Below, piece after piece: positions 42,466 to 53,741 of a stretch of 64,000 nucleotides of DNA; the stretch's first letter is position 1, and every line of letters begins with the position of its first letter. Below the pieces are notes generated by a model. It ran no database searches and was not told where the DNA came from. It was given only the letters and a program-made list of their open reading frames with translations. The translations under genes and the position numbers were made by a program. Source of the DNA: Aquincola tertiaricarbonis (GTDB lineage Bacteria; Pseudomonadota; Gammaproteobacteria; Burkholderiales; Burkholderiaceae_C); the NCBI RefSeq assembly GCF_023573145.1, contig NZ_CP097636.1:2232001-2296000 (forward strand), read 5' to 3'.

Positions 42466-43386
42466 TTGAACATCCACCTCACCCCCCAACACCGGCGCCT
42501 GCTGCTGCGGCTGGCCGCCGCGGCCGCCGTGTCCACCGGGCTGTCCACCGCCCTGGCCTTCAAGGTGGACATGTACGCCATCGGCAACTGGAGCGGCGGC
42601 AACTGCGCCCCCGGCGACACCGATGTCGACCGCGCCGCCTGGCCCGGCATGGCCAACGCCTGGTACCAGCGCATGGGCCTGATGGGCCATGCCAAGACGG
42701 GTCAGTTCATCGACGGCAGCACCACGTTGCGCCGCTTCTGCGACCCGCGCTACGACGCAGCCTGCGCCGACTTCAGCTGGCTCGACTGGCCCGATGCGGC
42801 CATCCTCGCGGCCCACGGCTTCGATGCCGGCAATGCCTGGGGCGCCTTGATGCGCAACAGCTGGAAGGGCCAGTGCAGCCTGAAGATGGGCACCCTGGGC
42901 GGCACCACCTTCCTGGGCGACAGCAACCTGAAGTTCATGCATGCCTCGTCGTGCTTCAGCCTGAACCAGGGCTATTTCTCGAACATGCGCGTGGCGATGA
43001 AGGAGCCCGGCACGGCCAAGGGCCTGCATGTGTTCACCGGCTTCCACGGCATCATGTGGATCAGCAGCAGCTTCAACGGCGACTACGCCGACACCGCGCA
43101 GGACGGGCATGTGATGCCGGTGGCCACCGCCTGGGTGACCAACCACTACAAGCCCGACCGCTTTGCCTGTGCCACGCACGACCCGCTGGGCTGGTTCGGC
43201 ACCTGCCAGGACCAGTGCCCCACCGCGATGACCGTGGGCCCCAGCGGCGGCAATGCGCTCAACCGCCTGCTCCACGAGCGCTACAACAACAGCGGCGCCT
43301 TCGGCTCCCCCAGCGGCAATGCGTATTACGCCTGGATGGGTTACCGCGGCTGCGACCCGGTCGGCCAGACGCCCTTCAACCCCTGA
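42466..43386 (+). CDS. Secreted DUF6345 family protein
   Basis: 306 residues from TTG 42466, chosen because AGGAG lies 8 bases upstream and an ordinary signal peptide begins there (LLLRLAAAAAVSTGLSTALA). The mature part begins FKVDMYAIGNWSGGNCAPGD, typical of DUF6345, and continues with GHAKTGQFIDGSTTLRRFCD and LHVFTGFHGIMWISSSFNGD. Ten or so Cys suggest disulfides in the periplasm or outside the cell. It is followed 31 bp later by another exported protein of unknown role. Function unknown. Confidence 0.75.
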   Translation: MNIHLTPQHRRLLLRLAAAAAVSTGLSTALAFKVDMYAIGNWSGGNCAPGDTDVDRAAWPGMANAWYQRMGLMGHAKTGQFIDGSTTLRRFCDPRYDAACADFSWLDWPDAAILAAHGFDAGNAWGALMRNSWKGQCSLKMGTLGGTTFLGDSNLKFMHASSCFSLNQGYFSNMRVAMKEPGTAKGLHVFTGFHGIMWISSSFNGDYADTAQDGHVMPVATAWVTNHYKPDRFACATHDPLGWFGTCQDQCPTAMTVGPSGGNALNRLLHERYNNSGAFGSPSGNAYYAWMGYRGCDPVGQTPFNP

Positions 43387-43417
43387 GCCGGCACGGCCCA
43401 CCCGCAAGGACACCACC

Positions 43418-44536
43418 ATGAACAAGCACACCCGCATCGCGGCCGCCGCGCTGGCCACGCTGGCCGCCCTCACCGGCCTGCAGGCGCAGGCGCAGAGCCG
43501 CCAGGACGAACTGAAGAAGACCGTGGCCGCCGCGCTGTCGCGCGCGCTGCCCAACGGCCCGGCCGACACCGTCAACCGGCTGATGAACGTGCGGCCCGAT
43601 GGCGCCATCTCTCGCGGCTTCAACCCCGGCCGCGTGGCGCAGGCCACCTTCGGCCGCGGCGTGCCGGTGCCGGCCCCCGACTGCCGCCAGGCCAGCACCG
43701 CGCAGAAGGAAGCCGACGAAGGCGACTGCCTGCTGGACGGCGGCCAGCGCGACGACCCCACCGGCGCATACACCATGCTCTCGTTCAGCAAGAACGTGGG
43801 CATGGGCAACATCAAGTTCTACCGCCGCGCCGCCTTCAAGCCCGGCAGCGAGGACGCGCCCCGCGCCTTGCGCATGAGCGATGAAGAGGCCTACAAGCAG
43901 GCCCTGGCCTTTGCCGAGCTGCTGGGCATCCCGAAGTCGGAGATACCGCTGCCGCCGCCCGGCGCCAAGAACCCCTACCCGGTGCGCACGCTGGTGGCCG
44001 GCATCGCCGACGAGGCCAGCGAGCAGGGCCAGCAGTTCGAGCTGCAGAAGGTGGTGGTGCTGCCGCGGGCCTTCAGCGTGCCCGGCGGGCTGCTGCGCGA
44101 TGGCGCCAGCGGCGTGCAGCTCAACCATGTGATCGCCCCTGGCCAGGCGGTGATCGCGCTGAACGACAGCGGCGTGCAGTACGCCCGGGTGGACGGCTGG
44201 TCGGACGCGCAGATGGACCCCAAGCTGGATGCCAAGCTCGCCAAGTCGGCCAGCGCGCTGATCGACGAGATCACCGAGGACCTCTACAACGAGGGCGTGC
44301 GGCGCGTGGGCTCCCTGTCCATCCTCATCGGCCTGCGCAAGGCCTACCCCAACCCGGACGACCCCAACCCGCCGCTGTGCTGGGTGTGCGGCGTGCTGCG
44401 GCCGGCGGTGAAGGTCATCGTCTCGCAGGCCGGACCCGGCGCCGTGGAAGCCACGGAGAAGCAGTTCTTCGCGCCCGGCCTGGTGCGCGAGTACGACCTG
44501 GTGCAACAGACCGAGACCGAACGTGCGGCACGCTGA
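43418..44536 (+). CDS. Exported protein of unknown function (372 aa)
   Basis: Signal peptide about 1-26 (KHTRIAAAALATLAALTGLQ then AQAQ). The mature part has VGMGNIKFYRRAAFKPGSED, ALAFAELLGIPKSEIPLPPP and a Cys pair (CWVCGVL) near residue 325. It reads like a soluble periplasmic or secreted protein. It probably forms a unit with the DUF6345 gene before it (31 bp) and the PEP-CTERM gene after it (43 bp). No family recognised. Confidence 0.7.
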   Translation: MNKHTRIAAAALATLAALTGLQAQAQSRQDELKKTVAAALSRALPNGPADTVNRLMNVRPDGAISRGFNPGRVAQATFGRGVPVPAPDCRQASTAQKEADEGDCLLDGGQRDDPTGAYTMLSFSKNVGMGNIKFYRRAAFKPGSEDAPRALRMSDEEAYKQALAFAELLGIPKSEIPLPPPGAKNPYPVRTLVAGIADEASEQGQQFELQKVVVLPRAFSVPGGLLRDGASGVQLNHVIAPGQAVIALNDSGVQYARVDGWSDAQMDPKLDAKLAKSASALIDEITEDLYNEGVRRVGSLSILIGLRKAYPNPDDPNPPLCWVCGVLRPAVKVIVSQAGPGAVEATEKQFFAPGLVREYDLVQQTETERAAR

Positions 44537-44579
44537 AGCCCGCCGCGTCGCCCATCCCTTGCCCTTGAGGAGCCTGCCC

Positions 44580-45407
44580 ATGACCACGCCCTTCTTCCTT
44601 CCCGCCCGCCTGCGGCGCCAAGCCATCGCCGCTGCGCTGGCCTGCGCAGCCGGCCTGCCGGTGGCCCAGGCCGCCGTCAACCCCAGCGAAGCGCCCGACC
44701 CCGGCGGCAGCTTCAGCAACATCAACTACGGCAGCAGCGGCAACGTGTTCCAGCTCACGCCGCTGGTCTTCATCGCCGGCCTGGGCAGCGCCGGCAACCC
44801 GGCGAGCGTGACCGGCCTCAACCCGGCGCTGAGCTTCGGCGTGCAGGTGGGCGGTGCGGGCACCAGCCTGCTGACCATCGACTACCGCATCACCAACCTC
44901 AGCACCACCGACAGCTTTTCGCAGCTGCGCTTCATGGTGTTCGCCAACCCCGATGGCGAGCAGACCCACTACCTGGACCAAGTGAGCGAGACCTGGGGCC
45001 CCGCGGGTACGGGCGATGCGGTGCGGCGCGAGGTGCATGCCTTCAGCAACGACCCCTTCGACAGCATCCCGGGCCGCTTCAGCGCCAATGCCAACCTCAC
45101 CGATGGCGCCCCCGACGCGGCCTGCCTGGCCGCCACCGGCTGCGATGCGGTGATGGGCCTGCAATGGAACGCGGACACGCTGGGGCCGAACAAGAGCTTC
45201 ACCGTGCGGCTGGCGCTGTCGGACAACGGGCAGTCCATCTCCGGTCGCTCGCTCAGCTTTGCCGGCGTGGGGGCCGGGGCCAGCAGCTTGACGGTGTCCG
45301 GCACGGTGGCGGTCGTGCCCGAGCCCTCGACCTGGGCGATGGCGCTGGCCGGGCTGGTGGCGGTGGGCAGCCTGGCACGGCGGCGCTCGGCCGCGCGCCA
45401 GGGCTGA
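44580..45407 (+). CDS. PEP-CTERM exosortase-sorted protein
   Basis: 275 residues. Signal peptide to about residue 33 (LACAAGLPVAQA). A Gly/Ser/Thr/Asn-rich beta domain follows, then the C-terminal sorting signal: VPEPSTWAMALAGLVAVGSL followed by ARRRSAARQG, a Pro-Glu-Pro motif, hydrophobic helix and Arg cluster. Exosortase (EpsH) would cut here and release or anchor the protein. No exosortase gene is in the window. Role may be extracellular matrix, inferred from the family. Confidence 0.9.
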   Translation: MTTPFFLPARLRRQAIAAALACAAGLPVAQAAVNPSEAPDPGGSFSNINYGSSGNVFQLTPLVFIAGLGSAGNPASVTGLNPALSFGVQVGGAGTSLLTIDYRITNLSTTDSFSQLRFMVFANPDGEQTHYLDQVSETWGPAGTGDAVRREVHAFSNDPFDSIPGRFSANANLTDGAPDAACLAATGCDAVMGLQWNADTLGPNKSFTVRLALSDNGQSISGRSLSFAGVGAGASSLTVSGTVAVVPEPSTWAMALAGLVAVGSLARRRSAARQG

Positions 45408-45433
45408 TCGGCCTGCGTGGGGTGGGTGCCGCG

Positions 45434-45685
45434 ATGGGCCGCGTGAAGTGGCAGGGCATCGGCAGCTACTGGCTGATGGCCCTGGCCGCCTGCCTGCTGT
45501 GGCTGGTGTGCGGGCCGCTGTCGGCCGCGCCGGCCGGTGCTTCGGCCCCGGCTGCGGGCGCGGCCAGCGCCGCCTCGCCGACGCCCAGCCACGCAGAACG
45601 CCTGCGCCGCTGCCGGGAGCACCCCGTGCGTGCCGTGCGCGAAGAATGCCTGCGCCAGCTACGGCGCGACACAGGCCCGCGCTGA
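45434..45685 (+). CDS. Small exported or membrane-anchored hypothetical protein (83 aa)
   Basis: ATG 45434. One hydrophobic N-terminal helix (YWLMALAACLLWLVCGPLSA), an Ala/Pro linker and a basic helix with spaced Arg and Cys (HAERLRRCREHPVRAVREEC). It starts 26 bp after the PEP-CTERM gene. Function unknown. Confidence 0.5.
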   Translation: MGRVKWQGIGSYWLMALAACLLWLVCGPLSAAPAGASAPAAGAASAASPTPSHAERLRRCREHPVRAVREECLRQLRRDTGPR

Positions 45686-45692
45686 GCCTCGT

Positions 45693-45713
45693 CGACCGCG
45701 TGCCTCGCGGTCG
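45693..45713. other. Hairpin in the gap before the TonB-dependent receptor
   Basis: Arms CGACCGCG (45693-45700) and CGCGGTCG (45706-45713) with a 5-nt loop. No T run follows, so it is a weak terminator at best or a binding site. The 101-bp gap is too short for a cobalamin riboswitch and none is seen. Confidence 0.3.
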
Positions 45714-45786
45714 GTAACTGCCCGCTCCTGCGGGTGCGACTGCATGGGCTAACCTCGCTCACAGTCGTACACACAGGAGACATGAC

Positions 45787-47847
45787 ATGAAACCCCATGC
45801 GGTGGCACGCGCCTGCGCCCTGCTGCTGGCCTGCACCACGGTGCAGGCCCAGACGTCCAACGTCGAGTCGGTGGTCGTCACCGGCACCCGCAGCGCCGAG
45901 CGCGCCTTCGACGTGCCCGCTTCCATCGACCGCGTGGACGGCGAGGCGCTGCGCGACCAGCAATGGCGCGTGAACCTGTCCGAAGGCGTGGCCCGCGTGC
46001 CCGGCCTGCTGGTGCAAAACCGGCAGAACTATGCGCAAGACCTGCAGGTGTCGTCGCGCGGCTTCGGCGCCCGCGCCACCTTCGGCGTGCGTGGCGTGCG
46101 GCTGATACAGGACGGCATTCCTCTGACCATGCCCGACGGCCAGGGCCAGACCGCGCTGCTGGACCTGGAAGGTGCCGGCGCCATCGAGGTGCTGCGCGGC
46201 CCCTTCGCGGCGCTGTACGGCAATGCCTCGGGCGGCGTCATCCACGTCATCGGCGACGACGCGCCGCGCAAGCCCTTCGTGGAAGGCAGCGTGATGGGCG
46301 GCAGCGACTCCACCTGGCGCACCGGCGTGCGCTTCGGCGTGTCCAGCGGCAGCTTCGGCGCCACCGGCAATGTCTCGCGCTTCGAGACCAACGGCTCACG
46401 CGACCACAGCGCCGCCCGCCGCGACCTGGCCAATGCGCGGCTGCGCTTTGGTCTGGACAACGGCGCCAGCATCGTCGTCATCGCCAATGCGCTCAACCAG
46501 CCCGACACGCAGGACCCGCTGGGCCTGACGCAGGCCCAGCTGGACGCCGACCCGCGCCAGGCCGGCACCAACGCGCTGGCGCAGGACACCCGCAAGAGCA
46601 TCAAGCACACCCAGGGCGGCCTGGTGTGGCGCCATCCGCAGCTGCTGGGCGGCGCGGTGGAAGCCAGCGTGTACGGCGGCCAGCGCCAGCTCACCCAGTA
46701 CCTGGGCCTGCCGCTGGTGGCGCAGGGCATCACCTCTTCGGGCGGCGTGGTCGACCTGGACCGCAACTTCTCGGGCACCGGGCTGCAATGGCGGCTGGGC
46801 GACGAGCAGCGCTCCATCACCGTCGGCCTGGCCTACGACCGCATGCGCGAGCACCGGCAGGGCTTCGTCAACAACGCCGGCACCGCGGGCGCGCTGCGCC
46901 GCGACGAGGACGACACCGTCCACAGCTTCGACCAGTTCATCATCGGCAGCTGGCAGGTGGCGCCGGCCTGGAAGCTGACCGGCGGCCTGCGGCACAGCGT
47001 GGTGCGCTTCGAATCGAAGGACCGCTTCATCACCGGTGCCAACCCGGACGACAGCGGCTCGGCCCGCTACAGCGCCACCAGCCCGGTGCTGGGCGTGCTG
47101 CACCAGCTGAGCCCCGACCTGCATCTGTTCGCTTCGCTGGGCCGCGGCTTCGAGACGCCCACCTTCGCCGAGCTGGCCTACCGCAGCGGTGGCCAGCCGG
47201 GCCTCAACTTCGACCTGGCCGCGGCCAAGAGCCGCAACTTCGAGGCGGGCGTCAAGGCCCGCCTGGGTAGCAACATGCGCGCCAGCGCGGTGGTGTTCCG
47301 CGCCGACACGCGCAATGAAGTGGTCTCGGCCGGCTCCAGCGGCGGCCGCACCGTGTACGCCAATGCCGGCAAGACCCGGCGTGAAGGCCTGGAGCTGTCG
47401 ATGGACGCCACGCTGCCGGCCGGCTTCAATGCCACGCTGGCGTACACCAACACCCGCGCCGAGTACCGCGACCTGGTGACCCCAGCCGGGGCCGACCTGT
47501 CGGGCAAGCGCATCCCCGGCGTGCCGCGGCAGGTGCTGTACGGCGAGCTGGGCTGGCGGCACCTGGCCAGCGGCTTCAGCAGCGCGGCCGAAGTGCGCGG
47601 CGCCAGCCGCCTGAGCGCCAACGACACCAACACCGCCCAGGCCCCCGGCTACGTGACCACCGTCCTGCGCGCCGGCTTCGAGCAGCGCATCGGCGCCTGG
47701 AAGCTCACCCAGTTCGCGCGCGTCGACAACCTCTTCGACAAGGACTACGTCGGCTCGGTCATCGTCAACGAAACCAACCAGCGCTATTTCGAGCCGGCGC
47801 CGGGGCGGACGTGGGCGTTGGGGGTGACTGGGAGCTACAGCTTCTAA
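45787..47847 (+). CDS. TonB-dependent outer-membrane receptor
   Basis: 686 residues. Signal peptide to about 22, TonB-box-like ESVVVTGTR, a plug domain (SRGFGARATFGVRGVRLIQD, IEVLRGPFAALYGNASGGVI) and a 22-strand barrel ending in FEPAPGRTWALGVTGSYSF with the C-terminal Phe. It imports a metal chelate or similar ligand using TonB energy. It resembles the FhuE/FecA-like class rather than BtuB. The neighbouring MFS gene is convergent. Ligand unknown. Confidence 0.92.
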   Translation: MKPHAVARACALLLACTTVQAQTSNVESVVVTGTRSAERAFDVPASIDRVDGEALRDQQWRVNLSEGVARVPGLLVQNRQNYAQDLQVSSRGFGARATFGVRGVRLIQDGIPLTMPDGQGQTALLDLEGAGAIEVLRGPFAALYGNASGGVIHVIGDDAPRKPFVEGSVMGGSDSTWRTGVRFGVSSGSFGATGNVSRFETNGSRDHSAARRDLANARLRFGLDNGASIVVIANALNQPDTQDPLGLTQAQLDADPRQAGTNALAQDTRKSIKHTQGGLVWRHPQLLGGAVEASVYGGQRQLTQYLGLPLVAQGITSSGGVVDLDRNFSGTGLQWRLGDEQRSITVGLAYDRMREHRQGFVNNAGTAGALRRDEDDTVHSFDQFIIGSWQVAPAWKLTGGLRHSVVRFESKDRFITGANPDDSGSARYSATSPVLGVLHQLSPDLHLFASLGRGFETPTFAELAYRSGGQPGLNFDLAAAKSRNFEAGVKARLGSNMRASAVVFRADTRNEVVSAGSSGGRTVYANAGKTRREGLELSMDATLPAGFNATLAYTNTRAEYRDLVTPAGADLSGKRIPGVPRQVLYGELGWRHLASGFSSAAEVRGASRLSANDTNTAQAPGYVTTVLRAGFEQRIGAWKLTQFARVDNLFDKDYVGSVIVNETNQRYFEPAPGRTWALGVTGSYSF

Positions 47848-47854
47848 GGCCGCT

Positions 47855-49111
47855 TCAGGCCGCCTGAACCACCCGCCCCGTGCGGCGCACGCGCCGCACG
47901 TTGAAGGCGCTGGCGATCAGCACGCCCTGCACCAGGGCCAGGCCCACCCACACCGTGGTGTAGCGGCCCTGGTCCATCAGCGTGCCGAAGAGCAGCGGCG
48001 CCACCGCCTGGCCAATGTCCAGGCCGGCATACACCACGCCGTAGACGCGGCCGGTGGCGTTGTCGGGAGCCGAGCGCTTGACCAGCAGGTCGCGCGAAGG
48101 CCCGGCGATGCCGGCGAAGAAGCCCATGGCACCGAACAGCACGGGCACCGCCATCGCCGGCAGGCTGGCCAGGCCCAGCACCAGCGCGATGCTGGCGGCC
48201 ACGCCGAAGGCCGCGCCCACGATGCGCTCGCAGCGCGCCGGGTCCGACGCCAGGAAGCCGCCCAGCACCATGCCGCCGGCCGTGCACACCATGTAGATGG
48301 TCAGGCACATGGCCACCAGCGCCATCGGCACCTCGTGCAGGTGGCGTGCGGCCTCGGGCGCGAAGCTCTGCACCACGCTCAGCGAAGCGGCATAGAAGAA
48401 GAAGAACGCGAAGCACATCCACACCGCGGGGATCTTCAGGAAATCGAAAGGGCCCTCGGCCTGCACCGGCGCCGCGCCCGGCCGGGCGGCCGGCGCCGCC
48501 GCGGGCAAGGCCGGCAGCTGCAGGTGACGGCGCTGGGTCCACACCAGCGCCAGCACCGCAAAGGCCAGGCCGGCCGCGGCCAGCAGCGCCACGCGCCAGG
48601 AGAAGGCATGGGCCAGCGGCACCAGCATGGCCGGCGCCAGCGCCCAGCCGAGGCTGCCGGTGATGCCGTGCACGCTGTAGGCATGGCCCAGCCGCGCCTT
48701 GCCGATCTTGCGGTTGAGCAGCGTGTAGTCCACCGGATGAAACACGCCATTGCCCACGCCGGCCACCGCCGCCCAGAAGCCCAGCATCGCGTAGCTGTGG
48801 CTGGTGGCATAACCCAGCGCGGCCGTGCCCAGCAGGCCCAGCCCGACAAACAGCACCGGCCGCGCGCCGAAGCGGTCGACGATGAAGCCCGAGGCCGCCT
48901 GCACCGCGCAGCTGACCACGAAGAAGATGGTGAGCAGGAAGCCCAGCTGGGTGTAGCTGACCGCGAACTCGTCCTTCAGCCACGGGAACAGCGGCGCCAG
49001 CAGCAGCTGGCTGTAGTGGCTGATGAGGTGGGCGATGCCGACCAGGCCGATGACGGTGGCGTCCTGGCGCAGGGGAGTGCCGCCGGCCGGCGGGGCTGCA
49101 AGTGTGCTCAT
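47855..49111 (-). CDS. MFS transporter
   Basis: 418 residues from ATG 49111 with about 12 membrane helices. First helix VIGLVGIAHLISHYSQLLLA; FVVSCAVQAASGFIVDRFGA has the loop 2-3 pattern; the second half begins after the hydrophilic linker near residue 200. It resembles Fsr/FmdB-like efflux members. It is divergent from an AraC regulator and convergent with the TonB receptor. Substrate unknown. Confidence 0.85.
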   Translation of the reverse strand: MSTLAAPPAGGTPLRQDATVIGLVGIAHLISHYSQLLLAPLFPWLKDEFAVSYTQLGFLLTIFFVVSCAVQAASGFIVDRFGARPVLFVGLGLLGTAALGYATSHSYAMLGFWAAVAGVGNGVFHPVDYTLLNRKIGKARLGHAYSVHGITGSLGWALAPAMLVPLAHAFSWRVALLAAAGLAFAVLALVWTQRRHLQLPALPAAAPAARPGAAPVQAEGPFDFLKIPAVWMCFAFFFFYAASLSVVQSFAPEAARHLHEVPMALVAMCLTIYMVCTAGGMVLGGFLASDPARCERIVGAAFGVAASIALVLGLASLPAMAVPVLFGAMGFFAGIAGPSRDLLVKRSAPDNATGRVYGVVYAGLDIGQAVAPLLFGTLMDQGRYTTVWVGLALVQGVLIASAFNVRRVRRTGRVVQAA

Positions 49112-49176
49112 GGGGCGGATCGTAGAGGCCCCGGCAGCGGCAGGTTTACGATAGCGTGACAACTTCTGTCGCGATC

Positions 49177-50037
49177 ATGCCAAGCCGCACTTCCCGCGCC
49201 CGCCGCATCGGGCCGTTGACGCCGCATCTGTTCACACCCTCGGCCGAGCGGCCGGTGCGCATCAAGTGCCACCGGCTCACGCCCGACCAATTCGTGGTGC
49301 CGCATGCGCACGACTGGGCACAGTTCGCCTTTTCCACCACCGGCGTCACGCGGCTCACCACGGCCTGCGGCTCGTACATCGTGCCGCCTTCGCGTGCGCT
49401 GTGGATTCCGCCGGGCGTGGAACATGCCGTCACCGTGCTCAGCGAAACCGACCTGATGACGCTGTACCTGCATCAGCCCGCCGGCCGCTGCGGCCCGCAG
49501 GTGCCGCGCGCCGAAGAAGCGCTGTGGCGCCAGTGCCGCGTGCTGGAAGTGAGCGACCTGCTGCGCGCGCTGGTGATGGCGATGGATGCGCGCCCCGACG
49601 ACCTGGCCCGCCCGCGCCAGATCGACCGCGAGCAGCAGGCCCGCGAAGCGCGGCTCAATGCCGTGGCGCTGGACGAGCTGCGCCGCGCCCGCCCGGTGAA
49701 GCTGGGCGTGGACCTGCCGGCCGACCCACGCCTGCGCGCGCTGTGCGAAGCGGTGCTGGACGACCCCACCCGGCACGCGACGTTGGAAGCCTGGGCCCGC
49801 GACACCGGCGCCAGCCCGCGCACGGTGGCGCGCCTGTTCCAGCAGGAACTGGGCACTTCCTTCGGCCAGTGGCGGCAGCAGGTGCTGCTGGCCAAGGCGG
49901 TGGCGATGGCGGCGCACAAGCACCCGATGAAGCGCATCGCCGCCGACTTGGGCTATGCCAGCGCCAGCGCCTTCACGGCGATGGTCAAGCGCTCGGTGGG
50001 CATGCCGCCGGCGCGCTTCTTCGGCTCGGCGCTGTAG
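49177..50037 (+). CDS. AraC family transcriptional regulator
   Basis: 286 residues from ATG 49177 (GTG 49156 would add seven). An N-terminal cupin sensor (PDQFVVPHAHDWAQFAFSTT, YIVPPSRALWIPPGVEHAVT) and a C-terminal double helix-turn-helix (LEAWARDTGASPRTVARLFQ, PMKRIAADLGYASASAFTAM). Divergent from the MFS gene, so probably its regulator. An imperfect inverted repeat GACA-N5-TGTC sits at 49158-49170 in the promoter region. Confidence 0.9.
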   Translation: MPSRTSRARRIGPLTPHLFTPSAERPVRIKCHRLTPDQFVVPHAHDWAQFAFSTTGVTRLTTACGSYIVPPSRALWIPPGVEHAVTVLSETDLMTLYLHQPAGRCGPQVPRAEEALWRQCRVLEVSDLLRALVMAMDARPDDLARPRQIDREQQAREARLNAVALDELRRARPVKLGVDLPADPRLRALCEAVLDDPTRHATLEAWARDTGASPRTVARLFQQELGTSFGQWRQQVLLAKAVAMAAHKHPMKRIAADLGYASASAFTAMVKRSVGMPPARFFGSAL

Positions 50038-50158
50038 AACGCCGGCCCGGCGTGACGAAAGCCCGGAATCGGCGCCGCTCTTCCGGTGACCCCGGGCGGC
50101 GCAGCTGCCCACAATGGCCTTGCCCTTCGGCAATCAAGCCGTCGACGGAGATGTTGTC

Positions 50159-50461
50159 ATGAGCCTGGACTTTTCTTCCATCCACAACCACCACGAGAGC
50201 AGCGTGTTCGAAGCCGTGCAGGAAATGGCCCCGCGCTTTCCCGACGTGGCCGCCCGCAACGAACTGCTGATCGACGTGGCCTGCATCGCGCTGAATCGGG
50301 TGCAGCCGCGCTACATCCGCCACCGGGTCGACTATCTGTTCTACCTGACCGAAGCCGAACGCGCGGCCAACGGCCAGATGATCGCCTCGGCCGTGCAGCA
50401 GGCCTTCGAGTTCGTCAGCGCGCGGGAGCGCGCACGCCCGGTGGTGCGGGCCGCTGCCTGA
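50159..50461 (+). CDS. ComFB-like late competence family protein
   Basis: 100 residues. SSIHNHHESSVFEAVQEMAP, VAARNELLIDVACIALNRVQ and RHRVDYLFYLTEAERA match the ComFB family, which is widespread outside competent bacteria and of unclear function. No competence genes are nearby. Stand-alone gene with its own gap on both sides. Confidence 0.75.
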   Translation: MSLDFSSIHNHHESSVFEAVQEMAPRFPDVAARNELLIDVACIALNRVQPRYIRHRVDYLFYLTEAERAANGQMIASAVQQAFEFVSARERARPVVRAAA

Positions 50462-50510
50462 TTCGATGCGCAGGGCACGCAGGCGGCGTTTGCTCGCTTA
50501 GACTCGCGCC

Positions 50511-50564
50511 ATGCCTGCCCGCCTGCCCCTGGCCCTCATCGCGATCATTCGAATTCCGCGCTGA
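50511..50564 (+). CDS. Ile/Leu-rich leader peptide (17 aa), candidate attenuator
   Basis: MPARLPLALIAIIRIPR followed by TGA. Four of the last eight residues are Ile and three Leu precede them, the pattern of ilv/leu leader peptides. Its stop codon lies within the first arm of a strong hairpin. It lies 136 bp upstream of an ACT-domain gene. Branched-chain amino acid control by leader translation is inferred. Confidence 0.5.
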   Translation: MPARLPLALIAIIRIPR

Positions 50565-50687
50565 CCGGGCACGTGCGCGTCGTCCCGGTCAGCCGGGTCG
50601 ATGCCGCCAGCCGGTTCCTCCTCGTCCGCTGCGCTTCGATCCACGCGCAACCGCCGCTGGCGCGCCGTGCGCCAGCCCTCGTGGATC
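50560..50687 (+). promoter_or_regulatory. Leader-region stem-loops upstream of the ACT-domain gene
   Basis: Hairpin 1: GCTGACCGGG (50560-50569) and CCCGGTCAGC (50584-50593), 10 bp perfect, overlapping the leader peptide stop. Hairpin 2: outer arms GATCCACG (50638-50645) and CGTGGATC (50680-50687) enclosing GCTGGCGC (50656-50663) and GCGCCAGC (50669-50676). No T run follows hairpin 2, so the control could be translational or use a different terminator. Confidence 0.45.
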
Positions 50688-50700
50688 ACCGGAAGGCAGC

Positions 50701-50994
50701 ATGAACGCCCAAGACCTCTTTCCCCGCGCACCGCGCCTGGTGCAGACCTACCTGATGGACCGCGATGCCGGCCTGATGTGCCGCATCCTGGGCCTGTACG
50801 CGGCCCGCGGCCTGGATCTGCTGAAGGTGGACTACGCCTATGCGGCGCAGGACGTGATGAAGCTGGAAGTGGCCGTGTGCAGCCTGCACGGCGCCACACA
50901 AGACAGCGTGCGCGTGCTGGTGGACAAGGCATCCACCTTCGTCGGCGTGATCGCGGCGGCGGAGCAGCCGGTGGCGCAGCGTCTGTCCGCCTAG
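50701..50994 (+). CDS. ACT-domain protein, IlvM/IlvN-like, without a catalytic partner gene
   Basis: 97 residues. RLVQTYLMDRDAGLMCRILG, LYAARGLDLLKVDYAYAAQD and VMKLEVAVCSLHG form one ACT fold as in small acetolactate synthase subunits of the IlvM type. ATG 50701 has GGAAGG nine bases upstream. No ilvB/ilvG gene is adjacent; the upstream leader and hairpins suggest amino acid control. It may regulate an acetolactate synthase encoded elsewhere or be an independent ligand sensor. Confidence 0.65.
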   Translation: MNAQDLFPRAPRLVQTYLMDRDAGLMCRILGLYAARGLDLLKVDYAYAAQDVMKLEVAVCSLHGATQDSVRVLVDKASTFVGVIAAAEQPVAQRLSA

Positions 50995-51032
50995 GCGCCC
51001 GCGGCGAAGGCCGCGGGCGCTCGGTGCACCAG

Positions 51033-51042
<10 letters not shown>
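50995..51042. terminator. Two hairpins between the convergent ACT-domain gene and clpB
   Basis: First: GCGCCCGCGGC (50995-51005) and GCCGCGGGCGC (51010-51020), 11 bp perfect with a GAAG loop. Second: GGTGCAC (51023-51029) and GTGCACC (51036-51042), overlapping the clpB stop codon. No strong T run, but the position between convergent genes fits a bidirectional terminator. Confidence 0.55.
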
Positions 51043-53639
<2,597 letters not shown>

Positions 53640-53664
53640 GGGGATTAACCTCCGATTGCGAGAG

Positions 53665-53693
53665 ACATGAGGCGCTCTGGCCCCGTTTTCAAG
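53665..53693 (-). promoter_or_regulatory. Sigma-32 heat-shock promoter of clpB
   Basis: On the minus strand CTTGAAA (53693-53687) and CCTCATGT (53672-53665) are separated by 14 bases. Both boxes closely match the RpoH consensus (CTTGAAA and CCCCATNT). The -10 box ends 25 bp before the ATG. Heat-shock control of clpB is well established in proteobacteria. Confidence 0.8.
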
Positions 53694-53741
53694 TTGCGCT
53701 ACATCAAACGCGGCGGCAATCGGCGGGCCCGGGGATGCGAA

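Noticed and set aside
45686..45786. Cobalamin or other riboswitch upstream of the TonB receptor
   Set aside because: The gap is about 100 bp with one simple hairpin. No B12-box-like conserved segment is seen.
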